DNA from: Ferrovibrio sp.
Lineage (GTDB): Bacteria; Pseudomonadota; Alphaproteobacteria; Ferrovibrionales; Ferrovibrionaceae
Assembly: GCF_025869515.1 (NCBI RefSeq)
Contig: NZ_JAOZVR010000008.1
Span: 36,467 to 100,466 of the forward strand
Direction: 5' to 3'
DNA: 64,000 nucleotides
Positions 15,914 to 24,734 of the stretch are shown piece after piece; the stretch's first letter is position 1, and every line of letters starts with the position of its first letter. Position numbers and translations under genes: made by a program. Below the pieces are notes generated by a model. It saw only the letters and a list, made by a program, of their open reading frames with translations. It did no database searches and was not told where the DNA came from.

Positions 15914-16029
15914 TCAATTTTCAACCAAAACCGCCGGCCGCAAACAAATCCGTGGGCAGCGCATTCGCGCCGCTTTAGAATACCGCCACGGCGGGGGGTT
16001 CCCGCTGCAGGTAACAACAAGAAGAGACG

Positions 16030-17016
16030 ATGCTGATGACCTTCACCCGGACATTCCTTGCCGCCGCCGCCGCCGCACTGCTGCTGGCACCGGCCGCCCC
16101 CTCCGCTTTCGCGCAGGCCTATCCGACCAAGCCGGTCAAGGTGGTGGTGCCCTTCCCCGCCGGCGGCACCACCGACATTCTCGCCCGCCATATCTCGGCC
16201 AAGCTGAGCGAGCGGCTCGGCCAGCAGTTCGTGGTCGACAACCGCGCCGGCGCCGGCGGCAATATCGGCACCGAATTCACCGCCAAGTCGGAGCCCGACG
16301 GTTACACGATCATGATGGGCACCATCGGCACCCATTCGATCAACATCAGCCTGTATTCCAAACTGGGCTACGATCCGGTGAAGGATTTCGCGCCGGTCTC
16401 GCTGGTCGCCATGGTGGCCAATGTGCTGGTGGTGCATCCGAGCGTGCCCGCGAAAAACGTGCAGGAATTCGTCGCGCTGGCGAAGTCGCAACCGGGCAAG
16501 CTGAATTTCGGCACCCCGGGCAACGGCACCTCGGGCCATCTCTCGGCCGAGCTGTTCAAGACCATGACCGGCACCGACATGGTGCATGTGCCCTATCGCG
16601 GTTCGGGCCCGATGCTGACCGATCTGCTCGGCGGCAACGTGCAGTTCACCTTCGACAATCTGCCCTCGGCCCTGCCGCATATCCGCTCGGGCGCCCTGCG
16701 CGCCCTCGGCGTCACCACGCCGAAGCGCTGGCCGTCCACGCCGGATATCCCGACCATCGCCGAACAGGGCCTGCCGGATTACAGCGCCACTGCCTGGTTC
16801 GCCATGTATGCCCCGGCCAAGACGCCGGCGGCCATCGTCGCGAAGCTGAGCGATGAGATCGATGCGATCCTGAAGACGCCGGAGATGAAGGCGCAGTTCG
16901 ACCAGCAGGGCGCCGATCCCGTCGGCGGCAAGCCGCAGGTGCTGGCCGACCTGATGAAGACCGAGATCGACAAATGGGCCAAGGCCGTGAAAGCCTCGGG
17001 CGCCAGGATCGACTGA
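16030..17016 (+). CDS. TctC/Bug-type periplasmic solute-binding protein
   Basis: A 328-residue protein with a signal peptide (hydrophobic stretch at residues 8-28, cleavage after AFA). The mature part begins with YPTKPVKVVVPFPAGGTTDI, the classic start of Bug/TctC receptors, and continues with GQQFVVDNRAGAGGNIGTE. These proteins bind carboxylates or other small solutes for tripartite tricarboxylate transporters. The TctA and TctB membrane genes are not present nearby, so it is an orphan receptor. AGAAGAG precedes the ATG. A strong intrinsic terminator follows at 17039. Confidence 0.9.
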   Translation: MLMTFTRTFLAAAAAALLLAPAAPSAFAQAYPTKPVKVVVPFPAGGTTDILARHISAKLSERLGQQFVVDNRAGAGGNIGTEFTAKSEPDGYTIMMGTIGTHSINISLYSKLGYDPVKDFAPVSLVAMVANVLVVHPSVPAKNVQEFVALAKSQPGKLNFGTPGNGTSGHLSAELFKTMTGTDMVHVPYRGSGPMLTDLLGGNVQFTFDNLPSALPHIRSGALRALGVTTPKRWPSTPDIPTIAEQGLPDYSATAWFAMYAPAKTPAAIVAKLSDEIDAILKTPEMKAQFDQQGADPVGGKPQVLADLMKTEIDKWAKAVKASGARID

Positions 17017-17038
17017 TCTGACGACATTCCGACAATGG

Positions 17039-17071
17039 AAAGGCGGCTGTCACGGCCGCCTTTCTTTTTTT
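17039..17071 (+). terminator. Intrinsic terminator after the TctC-type gene
   Basis: A perfect 9-base stem, AAAGGCGGC/GCCGCCTTT (17039-17047 and 17055-17063), with a 7-base loop is followed by CTTTTTTT. It starts 23 bases after the stop codon at 17016. Confidence 0.88.
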
Positions 17072-17096
17072 GCCTGCATCTCGATACCCCACCACC

Positions 17097-17195
17097 GTCA
17101 TCCTCGGGCCCAAGAAACTCTCTTGGCCGAGGATCCATCCCAACCCTCCGCGCATCGGAACGCGCAGATGGACCCTCGACAAGCCCGAGGGTGAC
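17097..17195. repeat. Intergenic palindromic element (REP-like)
   Basis: The outer arms GTCATCCTCGGGC (17097-17109) and GCCCGAGGGTGAC (17183-17195) are complementary except for one base. Inside are further complementary stretches, such as CTCTTGGCCGAGGATCC. The arms resemble the dispersed intergenic palindromes common in alphaproteobacteria. It fills most of the 215-base gap between the TctC-type gene and the M81 gene. Confidence 0.6.
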
Positions 17196-17231
17196 GATTT
17201 GTGTTGAACCCGGGCCCGCGCCCTTCTGTCC

Positions 17232-18689
17232 TTACATCTCCATCCCCGCCGGCAGATGCCGGAACGGCAGAACCGCGAGATCGAGCGCCGCCGGGCCCGG
17301 CGTGTCGACATCGACGATCACCGCCGCGCGGTCGATAAAGGCGGCGCGGAAATGGTTCTTGGCCTTGGCGGCGATCAGCCGCGTGGTGGCCAGGTCGATG
17401 CCATGCAGGCGGAAATAGGCCGGGTCGATGCCGGCCTGGCAGCTGGAGGTGACGATTACTTTCACGCTGCCTGTCTTCAGCACCGCCGTTTCGCCCAGAT
17501 CGACCGCCATGCCGGTCTCGAACGGGCCTTCGTTGATGAAGCGGCCGTCGGTGAGCGCCACCACTTCAACAGTCGCAGCCACTGGCGCACCGAAATGCGG
17601 CGCGATCCGCCCGCCGAGCTTCGCCGCGATGCGATTGCCGATGCCGGCGGCTTTCGCCTGCTGCACCAGCGCCGGATCGTAGAGAAAGGCGAAGACCGCC
17701 TCGCCATCGATGCCGGTCTCCAGCAAAGCATGAAGGAGTCCGGTGGTGTCGCCGATGCCGCCGGACAGCGGATTGTCGCTCGGCTCGACCACGCAGACGA
17801 GGCCCGGGGTGGCCAGCGCCTGGGCCAGCCCCTGCGCCGGTGTCGGCAGCGCGGCATGGAACTGCGCACGACGGGCATAGAGTTTTGCCGCCATGATTTC
17901 AGCCACCTGTGCGGCCTGCACCGCCGTTTCGGCATAGCTGAGGATGCCGGCGCCGGCATCGGGACTGTCGCCCCAGACGAAACCACCGAAGACCGTGACG
18001 TCCTTCACGCCGTCGCGGCACAGCGCCTTCGCCTCGTCGACCGTGTCTGCCATCGGGCCGGCCGCCGTGCGCATGTTGAAGCTGTGCAGCAGCGCCGGAA
18101 TCTTTTTCACCGCGCCATGCAGCTTTGTACCACCTCCAGCCAACCGTTCCAGTTCGGCCAGCACGATGGCGGCTGTTTTGTCCATGTCGACATGCGGGTG
18201 TGTCTTGTAGCCTGAGGCGAAATCGACGCATTGCACCAGTTCGGGCGCAATATTGGCATGCAGGTCGAAACTGACGCCCAGCGGCGTGGTGCCAATGGCG
18301 GCACGCACGCGGCGGATCAGCTTCAGATCGGCCTGCGGCTCAGACACTGTGACCAGCGCGCCATGCAGCGAGAGATAGACGGCATCCCACGGCCCCTCGC
18401 CCAGCCCGCGCAGCATGTCGGCGACGATACGCTCGTACAGCGCATCCTCCACCGGACCGCCGGGCGGCGCTGAGGCGCAGCGCAGCACCGTCACATCCCA
18501 GTCGGGCTGCGTGTCGATGAAGGCGGCGACGGCGCCCAGTTCGGTGCCGGTGCCGCGATAGCGCGCGAGGTGATCGGCACCCTCGAACCATTCGCGGCGT
18601 TCGAAATCGGCCAGTGTGGTGGGCAATGGCGAGAAGCTGTTGCCCTCATGCCAGAGGCGGGCAACGGCGAGGCGTTTTTTTACAGTCAT
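17232..18689 (-). CDS. M81 family metallopeptidase (MlrC-like)
   Basis: A 485-residue protein of the M81/MlrC family, which includes the last enzyme of microcystin breakdown in sphingomonads. The N-terminal half starts with RLAVARLWHEGNSFSPLPT and has GVSFDLHANIAPELV and YKTHPHVDMDKTA, which supply the metal-binding Asp-x-His and His residues. The C-terminal half contains VEPSDNPLSGGIGDTTGLL. Most family members outside toxin degraders have unknown peptide or amide substrates, so no microcystin role should be assumed. It stands 25 bases before the leftward P450 gene's stop region and could share a transcript with it. Confidence 0.85.
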   Translation of the reverse strand: MTVKKRLAVARLWHEGNSFSPLPTTLADFERREWFEGADHLARYRGTGTELGAVAAFIDTQPDWDVTVLRCASAPPGGPVEDALYERIVADMLRGLGEGPWDAVYLSLHGALVTVSEPQADLKLIRRVRAAIGTTPLGVSFDLHANIAPELVQCVDFASGYKTHPHVDMDKTAAIVLAELERLAGGGTKLHGAVKKIPALLHSFNMRTAAGPMADTVDEAKALCRDGVKDVTVFGGFVWGDSPDAGAGILSYAETAVQAAQVAEIMAAKLYARRAQFHAALPTPAQGLAQALATPGLVCVVEPSDNPLSGGIGDTTGLLHALLETGIDGEAVFAFLYDPALVQQAKAAGIGNRIAAKLGGRIAPHFGAPVAATVEVVALTDGRFINEGPFETGMAVDLGETAVLKTGSVKVIVTSSCQAGIDPAYFRLHGIDLATTRLIAAKAKNHFRAAFIDRAAVIVDVDTPGPAALDLAVLPFRHLPAGMEM

Positions 18690-18714
18690 GAGTCCGCTTT
18701 AGCCGAATTCGCCA

Positions 18715-19974
18715 CTAGAATTCTATGGGAAAAGACAGATAGCCCCGGAACCGCGCCCGGCCGCCGCGCACCGCCTGGCCGCTGCTGCGGAAAGCGGGGA
18801 AGCGCGCCAGCAGGCGGCCGATGGCGATCTGGCCTTCCAGCCGGGCGAGCGACATGCCGGCGCAGGCATGGATACCGGCACCGAAAGCCAGGTGGCGGTT
18901 CGGGTTGCGGCCAATATCGAGCCGGTCGGGATCGGGAAACTGGTCCGGGTCGCGGTTGGCGGCGCCGATGCACAGCGTCACCAGCGCACCGGGCGCAAAC
19001 ATCACCCCGCCGATCCCGGCCTCTTCCACCACGCGGCGGTTGCCGAGCTGGTTGGAGGACTCAAACCGCAGGAATTCCTCGATGGCGGTGCGGATCAGGC
19101 CTGGCTCGGCGATCAGGCGCTGTTTCTGGTCGGGCCAGTCGAGCAGCGCGGCGATGCCGTTGCCGATCAGATTCGTGGTGGTCTCATGGCCGGCATTGAG
19201 CAGGAAGATGCAGTTCTGCACCAGTTCGGCCGCCGACAGACGCTCACCGCCCGCTTCACCCGCGATCAGTGCGCCGAGTACATCGCCATAGCCATCCTCG
19301 CCGGTTTTCGACGACCAGGCGGCGATATGCTTTTCGAGATAGGTCTCGAATTCGACCGTCGCGCGGTTACCCTGCTCCGCCCGCTCGGGCGTCAGCACCG
19401 GTTCCAGCGCCCCGAGAATGGCGAGCGACCAGTCGCGCAGCAGATGGCGGTCTTCATGCGGCACCGCCAGCATGTCGCCGATGATCTCGACCGGCAAAGC
19501 CGAGGCGAAATCGGCGATCACATCCATACCGCCCTGCTTCGCCGCCCGATCCAGCATGCGCTCCACCAGCAGCATGAAACGGCCTTCGAGCAGTTTCAGT
19601 GCACGCGGCGTAAACGCCGGCGCCAGCAGCCGCCGCACGCGGGTGTGCAGCGGCGGATCGTTGAACACCAGGCTGGTGGTGTGATGGCGGTAGAGCGGCG
19701 TGTCCGCGCCGTATTTCGGCGCGAATTCGATCTTCTTGTCTGAAGAAAACTTTTTATTGTCCCGGTAGACCGCCTGCAGGTCGTCGTAACGGGTCAGGAA
19801 CCAGCTGCCGTCGGGCATCTGCCGCACCGGATCGTGTTCGCGCAGCAGGCGGTAGACCGGATAGGGATTGTCGAGGAATCCCCGGTCCAGTGCGCGCAGG
19901 TCGAAGCCCGCAACGGCGTGCGGAAGATCACGGCGTGAAGTTGCCGTCTCCGTTCCCATTCCCGGGTTTGACAT
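18715..19974 (-). CDS. Cytochrome P450
   Basis: A 419-residue soluble bacterial P450. The I-helix oxygen-binding motif is AGHETTTN, the K-helix is EEFLRFES (E-x-x-R), and the haem loop is FGAGIHACAG, with the thiolate cysteine near its end, followed by MSLARLEGQ. It would hydroxylate an unknown organic substrate with electrons from ferredoxin partners not encoded here. The ATG at 19974 is chosen because GGAGGA lies eight bases upstream; an ATG 14 codons earlier lacks a site. The start lies inside the end of the DUF502 gene, a 47-base same-strand overlap in another frame. Confidence 0.9.
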   Translation of the reverse strand: MSNPGMGTETATSRRDLPHAVAGFDLRALDRGFLDNPYPVYRLLREHDPVRQMPDGSWFLTRYDDLQAVYRDNKKFSSDKKIEFAPKYGADTPLYRHHTTSLVFNDPPLHTRVRRLLAPAFTPRALKLLEGRFMLLVERMLDRAAKQGGMDVIADFASALPVEIIGDMLAVPHEDRHLLRDWSLAILGALEPVLTPERAEQGNRATVEFETYLEKHIAAWSSKTGEDGYGDVLGALIAGEAGGERLSAAELVQNCIFLLNAGHETTTNLIGNGIAALLDWPDQKQRLIAEPGLIRTAIEEFLRFESSNQLGNRRVVEEAGIGGVMFAPGALVTLCIGAANRDPDQFPDPDRLDIGRNPNRHLAFGAGIHACAGMSLARLEGQIAIGRLLARFPAFRSSGQAVRGGRARFRGYLSFPIEF

Positions 19975-20707
19975 CGGGCTTTCCTCCGGCGGCCGTCTTG
20001 CTCGCGGCCATGACATCCGGCGGCACGATCACGCCGCAGGAAATGATCAGCTTCATCGCCTGGTCGACGGTCATCGACAGTATCTTGATGTCGCGCCGGC
20101 GGTAATAGGTCATGTAGCCGCCGGTCGGGTTCGGCGTGGTCGGCACATAGACGGTGACGAGATCCTCGCCCAATTGTTCCGATACCTCGCCCCCCTGCAC
20201 ATAGTTGGTGACGAAGGCGATGGTCCAGGAACCGGTCGACGGCCAGGGTACCAGGGCAACCTGGCGGAAGGAATTGCCCGACTGGCTGAACACGGTTTCG
20301 AAAATCTGCTTCAGCGCCGAATAGACGCCGCGCACGATCGGCATGCGCGCCACGATGCGCTCGCCCAGCCTGAGCAGCGTGCGCCCCATCAGGTTGGTGG
20401 CGAGGAAGCCGATCAGCGTGAGCAGCACGACGGCCGCGATCAGTCCCAGCCCCGGAATGCCAAACGGCAGATTGTAGGACGGGATGAAACGTTCCGGTTC
20501 GTAGCCCAGCGGCACCAGGCTGCGCACGTTGCGGTCGATCGCCTCGATGGTGATGAAGACCAGATAGATGGTCAGGCCGATCGGCGCGGTGACGATGATG
20601 CCGGCGAGAAAATAATTGCGCAGCCGGGTGAACAGGCTGAGCCTGGGCGCCGGGGCCAGGATATGCAACTCACCGTCGGACGGCGGGGTTTCGGGTGTCT
20701 GGGTCAT
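19928..20707 (-). CDS. DUF502 family membrane protein
   Basis: A 259-residue protein with two N-terminal membrane helices (about 28-53 and 84-108). Then come GRTLLRLGERIVARMPIVRG and VYSALKQIFETVF, both typical of DUF502, and the VTVYVPTTPNPTGGYMTYY segment. The C-terminal ~25 residues are a low-complexity Gly/Asn/Pro tail (KPGNGNGDGN) that overlaps the P450 start. DUF502 function is not established. It follows the hydrolase gene by three bases and is probably co-transcribed with it and the P450. Confidence 0.85.
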   Translation of the reverse strand: MTQTPETPPSDGELHILAPAPRLSLFTRLRNYFLAGIIVTAPIGLTIYLVFITIEAIDRNVRSLVPLGYEPERFIPSYNLPFGIPGLGLIAAVVLLTLIGFLATNLMGRTLLRLGERIVARMPIVRGVYSALKQIFETVFSQSGNSFRQVALVPWPSTGSWTIAFVTNYVQGGEVSEQLGEDLVTVYVPTTPNPTGGYMTYYRRRDIKILSMTVDQAMKLIISCGVIVPPDVMAASKTAAGGKPDVKPGNGNGDGNFTP

Positions 20708-20710
20708 GGG

Positions 20711-21598
20711 TTACGACCTGAAGAAATCGCGGAGCGCGACATAGGTCTCATCAGGCGCTTCCTCGGGCAGGAAATGGCCGCTGTCGACCGGGTGGCCCGA
20801 CAGCGGCCCGCTCACCTTGTCGCGCCAGCAGTCGAGGACATCATAGGCCTTGTGCATCAGACCCTTCGATCCCCAGAGAATCAGGGTCGGACAGACCACC
20901 CGCTTGTCCTGATCGGCACGGTCATGTTCCAGGTCGATGGAGGCGGCGGCGCGGTAATCCTCGCAGCTGGCATGGATGGTGGCCGGATCGCTGAAGCAGC
21001 GCAGATACTCTTTCATTGCCTCCGGGTCGAAGACATGGCCGGCACCCGACCACTGGCCGGTCTTCTTGCGGAAATAGAATTCCGGATCGGCGCCGATCAT
21101 GCGTTCGGGCATCGGCTCGGGCTGGATCAGGAAGAACCAGTGGTAATAGCCGGTGGCGACCTGCTGGTTGACGTTCTCATACAGCGTGCGGGTCGGGATG
21201 ATGTCGAGGGTCGAGAGCTTTTTCACCCGATCGGGGAAATCCAGCGCCAGCCGATGCGAGACGCGGCCGCCGCGGTCATGCCCGGCGAGGAAGAAACTGT
21301 CGAAACCGAGCGTGGCCATCACCTTCGCCTGGTCGGCCGCCATGGCGCGGAAGGAATAACTGGAATGATCGGGCAGCGTCGCCGGCTTGGAACTGTCGCC
21401 GTAGCCGCGCAGGTCGGGGCAGACCACGGTGAACTCCTCGGCCAGCCGGGGCGCCAGCCTGTGCCACATGACATGGGTCTGCGGATAGCCGTGCAGCAGC
21501 AGCAGGGCCGGCCCCTTGCCGCCGATGCGCAGGTTGATCTCGGCGCCCTCGCCGGCAATGCGTTTCTGCTCGAATCCGGGAAACAACACGCAGCACAT
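20711..21598 (-). CDS. Alpha/beta hydrolase, fluoroacetate-dehalogenase-like
   Basis: A 295-residue alpha/beta hydrolase. The nucleophile loop is AGHDRGGRVSHR, with Asp108 in place of serine. Arg109 and Arg112 correspond to the carboxylate-binding arginines of fluoroacetate dehalogenase. Asp132, His153-Trp154 (YYHWFFLIQPEP), Tyr215 and His275 (DSGHFLPEE) match that enzyme's acid, halide-pocket and catalytic base positions in order and spacing. It would therefore cleave haloacetates or related haloacids, or act as an epoxide hydrolase. The ATG at 21598 abuts GGAGG; a GTG at 21589 has better spacing. It is the first gene of the leftward hydrolase-DUF502-P450 run. Confidence 0.82.
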   Translation of the reverse strand: MCCVLFPGFEQKRIAGEGAEINLRIGGKGPALLLLHGYPQTHVMWHRLAPRLAEEFTVVCPDLRGYGDSSKPATLPDHSSYSFRAMAADQAKVMATLGFDSFFLAGHDRGGRVSHRLALDFPDRVKKLSTLDIIPTRTLYENVNQQVATGYYHWFFLIQPEPMPERMIGADPEFYFRKKTGQWSGAGHVFDPEAMKEYLRCFSDPATIHASCEDYRAAASIDLEHDRADQDKRVVCPTLILWGSKGLMHKAYDVLDCWRDKVSGPLSGHPVDSGHFLPEEAPDETYVALRDFFRS

Positions 21599-21739
21599 CC
21601 TCCATCCGGGCCCGGCCTGGGGCCTGGGCAGGCTGGCAGTCTAGCAGGGGAATCAGGCGCTTGCATGCCCCGGCCGGGCGGCTAGAGTGAGCGGAAGCCG
21701 TTTTTTAGAGAAGACCGTTTCTGGGAAGGAATCAATTTC

Positions 21740-22498
21740 ATGCGTCTGTCGGGCAAGGTGGCAATCGTAACGGGTGGCGGATCGGGTTTCGGCGCGGGCA
21801 TCGCCACGCGATTCGCGGCCGAAGGCGCCGCGGTGGTGATCGGCGACCTCAACCTGGCCGCCGCCGAGAAGGTGGCCGGCGAGATCAACAAGGCCGGGCA
21901 CAAGGCCCTGCCGGTGGCCGCCGATGTGAGCCAGGCCGTGCAGATGAAGGCCCTGGTGGCCAAGGCGGTGGAAGCCTTCGGCGGCCTCGACATCATGGTC
22001 AACAATGCCGGCATGCCGCAGCGCAACGCGTCGCTGCTGGACACCGACGAGGCCACCTTCGACAAGATTTTCGCCGTCAACGTGAAGAGCATCTATCTTT
22101 CGGCCATGCATGCCGTGCCGGAGATGCGCAAGCGCGGCGCCGGCTGCTTCATCAACATCGCCTCCACCGCCGGCGTGCGCCCCCGCCCCGGCCTGGTGTG
22201 GTATAATGGTTCTAAGGGCGCCGTCATCACGCTGACCAAGGCGATGGCAGTGGAACTGGCACCGGAACAGATTCGCGTCAATGCGCTGAACCCGGTGGCA
22301 GGCCTGACCCCGATGCTGAAGGAATTCATGGGCGGCACCGAAACCGACGAGATGAAGGCGAAATTCGTCAGCACGATCCCGATCGGGCGTTTCTCGACGC
22401 CGACCGATATCGCCAATGCCGCGCTGTATTTCGCGTCCGACGAAGCCAATTTCATCACCGGCGTCTGCATGGAGGTCGATGGCGGCCGATGCATCTGA
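21740..22498 (+). CDS. Short-chain dehydrogenase/reductase
   Basis: A 252-residue classical SDR. The cofactor motif is VTGGGSGFGAGIATRFA, followed by NNAG (residues 89-92), a catalytic serine in INIASTAG, and the YxxxK motif in WYNGSKGAVITL. The aspartate in IGDLNLA points to NAD as cofactor. It reduces or oxidises an unidentified alcohol or ketone in the cytoplasm. It is transcribed divergently from the hydrolase, 141 bases away, and overlaps the following OB-fold gene by ten bases. Confidence 0.88.
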   Translation: MRLSGKVAIVTGGGSGFGAGIATRFAAEGAAVVIGDLNLAAAEKVAGEINKAGHKALPVAADVSQAVQMKALVAKAVEAFGGLDIMVNNAGMPQRNASLLDTDEATFDKIFAVNVKSIYLSAMHAVPEMRKRGAGCFINIASTAGVRPRPGLVWYNGSKGAVITLTKAMAVELAPEQIRVNALNPVAGLTPMLKEFMGGTETDEMKAKFVSTIPIGRFSTPTDIANAALYFASDEANFITGVCMEVDGGRCI

Positions 22499-23061
22499 TC
22501 TCCCGCATTGTCCTGCTGGGCGCGGCCCTGCTGACCGCAGCGCCGGCACTGGCCCAGCAGCCGGCGCAGCAGACCGCGCCTGCCCAGGCTGCCCAGCCCC
22601 AGACTGCCCAGCCCCAGACTGCGCCGGCCCGGACGCCATCCACGCAGACTGCGCCTGCCCAGACTGCTCCGGCGATGCAGCCCCCCGGCCAGGCCGAATC
22701 GCCCAAGGCCGAACCGCCGAAGAAACCCGCCGCCAAGAGCAGCAACAGCAGCCCGCGCGGCACCACCCGCAGCATGGCTTTCGAAGTGCCGCCGCTGGTG
22801 CCGATTGCGGAAATCCCGCGCGGCAAGGCAGTGACGATCCAGGGCGTGGTGCTGTCGCCGCAGGCCACCACCTTCGTGCTGAATGACGGCAATGCCAGCC
22901 AGGTGATCACCATCGGCCCGACCTGGCGCGACCTGACCAAGGTGAAGCCGGGCGACCGCGTGCGCGTGATCGGCCAGATGGACCCCTATGGCACGGCGGT
23001 TTTCCGCGCTGGCAGCATCCTGCTGGAAAACAACCGCATCGTGGTGGTGCCGGCGAGCTGA
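22489..23061 (+). CDS. Periplasmic OB-fold protein with Pro/Gln/Ala/Thr linker
   Basis: A 190-residue exported protein. Residues 1-22 form a signal peptide ending ALAQ. About residues 23-75 are a low-complexity region rich in Ala, Gln, Pro and Thr with repeated QTAPAQ units, which corresponds to repeated CAGACTGC-like DNA. The C-terminal ~100 residues (from FEVPPLVPIAEIPRGKAVTI) look like a small OB-fold of the YgiW/BOF type, with TWRDLTKVKPGDRVRVIGQM near the middle. Such proteins are periplasmic and of uncertain ligand. The start overlaps the SDR stop by ten bases. Confidence 0.7.
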   Translation: MHLISRIVLLGAALLTAAPALAQQPAQQTAPAQAAQPQTAQPQTAPARTPSTQTAPAQTAPAMQPPGQAESPKAEPPKKPAAKSSNSSPRGTTRSMAFEVPPLVPIAEIPRGKAVTIQGVVLSPQATTFVLNDGNASQVITIGPTWRDLTKVKPGDRVRVIGQMDPYGTAVFRAGSILLENNRIVVVPAS

Positions 23062-23182
23062 TGGCGGCGAGTTAGGCCGCACCTCATAACCCCAGGTTAA
23101 GGCCCCTGGCCAAAAAGGCAGGCGACAGCCGCGCGCTGCGGGACAAGGATAGGCTTCGCGATTTCCTCGCCCGGAGCTTTGC

Positions 23183-24727
23183 ATGAGCGACATCCTGATC
23201 CTGCGCGGCAAGCATCTGCTGACCGATCCGCGCCTCAAAGCCGCCGGCCTGATCGCCGATGGCGCGGTCGCCATCCAAAACGGTCGGGTGCTGGAAACCG
23301 GCGCCTTCGCCGTGCTCTCTGCCAAACATCCCGGCGCCAAGGTGCTGGGCAACGGCAGGCAGCTGCTGCTGCCCGGCCTGGTGGATGCGCACAGCCATGG
23401 CCGCGGCCTCTCGCCGATCCAGAAAGGCGTGCAGAACGACTTCCTGGAGAACGCACTGTTCGACTGGGCCTATATGCCGGTGCTGCCGCCGGAACTGACC
23501 GCCGGGCTGTGTGCCTGGCGCCATCTGCGCAGCGGCTGCACGACTTTGCACCATAACGGCTTTGACGATGATGGTCCGGAAGGCGCCCGCCGCGCCCGCA
23601 TCGCGATCAGGACCTATCTCGACAGCGGTATTCGCCTCGCCTTCAGCCCCGGCTTCCGCGACGAAAGCAAGCTGGCGATGGGCGGCGAGGACTTCCTCAC
23701 CACCCTGCCCGACGAGTTGCGCGACAAGGCGCAGGCGCTGTTCGCCTTCGACCGCGACGCGCTGATGGACAGCTATTTCGGTCTGTTCGACGAGCTGTAT
23801 TCAGATTTCGATGGCGACGACACCAGCATCCTGCTCGCGCCCTGCTGGGCCCATGGCGCCAGCGAGGACTTTCTCAACCGGGTGCGCGAGGCGAGCGACA
23901 GCCACGGCAACGCCATGATCCACATGCATCTGCTGCAAAGCCCGGTGCAGAAGCAGTGGGGCCTGCGCCGCAACAACAAGCCGACCGTGCAGTGGCTGCA
24001 CGAGCTGGGCCTGATCAGCGAACGCACCGCTTTCGGTCATGCCATCTGGGTGACGGAAGAGGATATCGCGCTGATGGGCGCGCAGGGCGCCACGGTGACC
24101 ACGCATCCGAGCTGCAATTTCCACATGCGCAACGGCATCACCCCGGTGATGGCGATGCGCAAGGCCGGCGTCAACATCGCCATGGGCATGGACGACAAGA
24201 CCATCAACGACGACGAAGACGCCGTGATGGAACTGCGCATGATGCACAAGGTGCACCGGCTCAGCACCTTCGACCTGCGTGAACGCCCGATGGATGCCTA
24301 CGAGGCGCTGGAGACCGCCACGCTGAATGCCGCCAAAGCCAGCGGCTTCGATGGCCGTGTCGGCGCGCTGCTGCCCGGCTGGAAGGCCGATGCCATTCTG
24401 GTCGACCTGGAGCGCGTGAACAACGATCCCTGGACCGACCCCGCCTTCGATCCGGTCGAGGCCTTTGTCGAACGTGCGCTGGGCATGGATGTGAATACCG
24501 TGGTGGTCGGCGGCAAAGTCTGCGTCGAGGACCACGCCGTGAAATCCATCGACGTGCCGGCGCTGTGCGATGAAGTGCGCAAATTCTGCAGCAAGGGCCT
24601 GACACCCGAGCATCGTGCCCGCGCCGACCTGCTGGCGCGCATCAAACCCTATGTGCAGGACTGGTATGCCGGCTGGGAAACCGGGCTGATCGACCGGCCC
24701 TTCTACGCGGTGAACAGCCGGGTGTGA
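23183..24727 (+). CDS. Amidohydrolase (metal-dependent deaminase/chlorohydrolase family)
   Basis: A 514-residue TIM-barrel amidohydrolase of the SsnA/TrzN/AtzB/MTA-deaminase group. The first metal motif is LLLPGLVDAHSHGRGL. Later ligands are in MIHMHLLQ, FGHAIWVT and the aspartate of AMGMDDKTIND, in the correct order for a mononuclear zinc or iron site. The barrel is framed by the small beta domain typical of the family (MSDILILRGKHLLTDPRLK; GALLPGWKADAILVDLERV). It probably deaminates or hydrolyses an N-heterocycle. It is a single gene, with 121 bases upstream that contain no other feature I can name. Confidence 0.85.
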   Translation: MSDILILRGKHLLTDPRLKAAGLIADGAVAIQNGRVLETGAFAVLSAKHPGAKVLGNGRQLLLPGLVDAHSHGRGLSPIQKGVQNDFLENALFDWAYMPVLPPELTAGLCAWRHLRSGCTTLHHNGFDDDGPEGARRARIAIRTYLDSGIRLAFSPGFRDESKLAMGGEDFLTTLPDELRDKAQALFAFDRDALMDSYFGLFDELYSDFDGDDTSILLAPCWAHGASEDFLNRVREASDSHGNAMIHMHLLQSPVQKQWGLRRNNKPTVQWLHELGLISERTAFGHAIWVTEEDIALMGAQGATVTTHPSCNFHMRNGITPVMAMRKAGVNIAMGMDDKTINDDEDAVMELRMMHKVHRLSTFDLRERPMDAYEALETATLNAAKASGFDGRVGALLPGWKADAILVDLERVNNDPWTDPAFDPVEAFVERALGMDVNTVVVGGKVCVEDHAVKSIDVPALCDEVRKFCSKGLTPEHRARADLLARIKPYVQDWYAGWETGLIDRPFYAVNSRV

Positions 24728-24734
24728 GCCGTAC

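Noticed and set aside
17232..18689. Microcystin-degradation function for the M81 gene
   Set aside because: Other mlr genes are absent and most M81 proteins act on unknown substrates.
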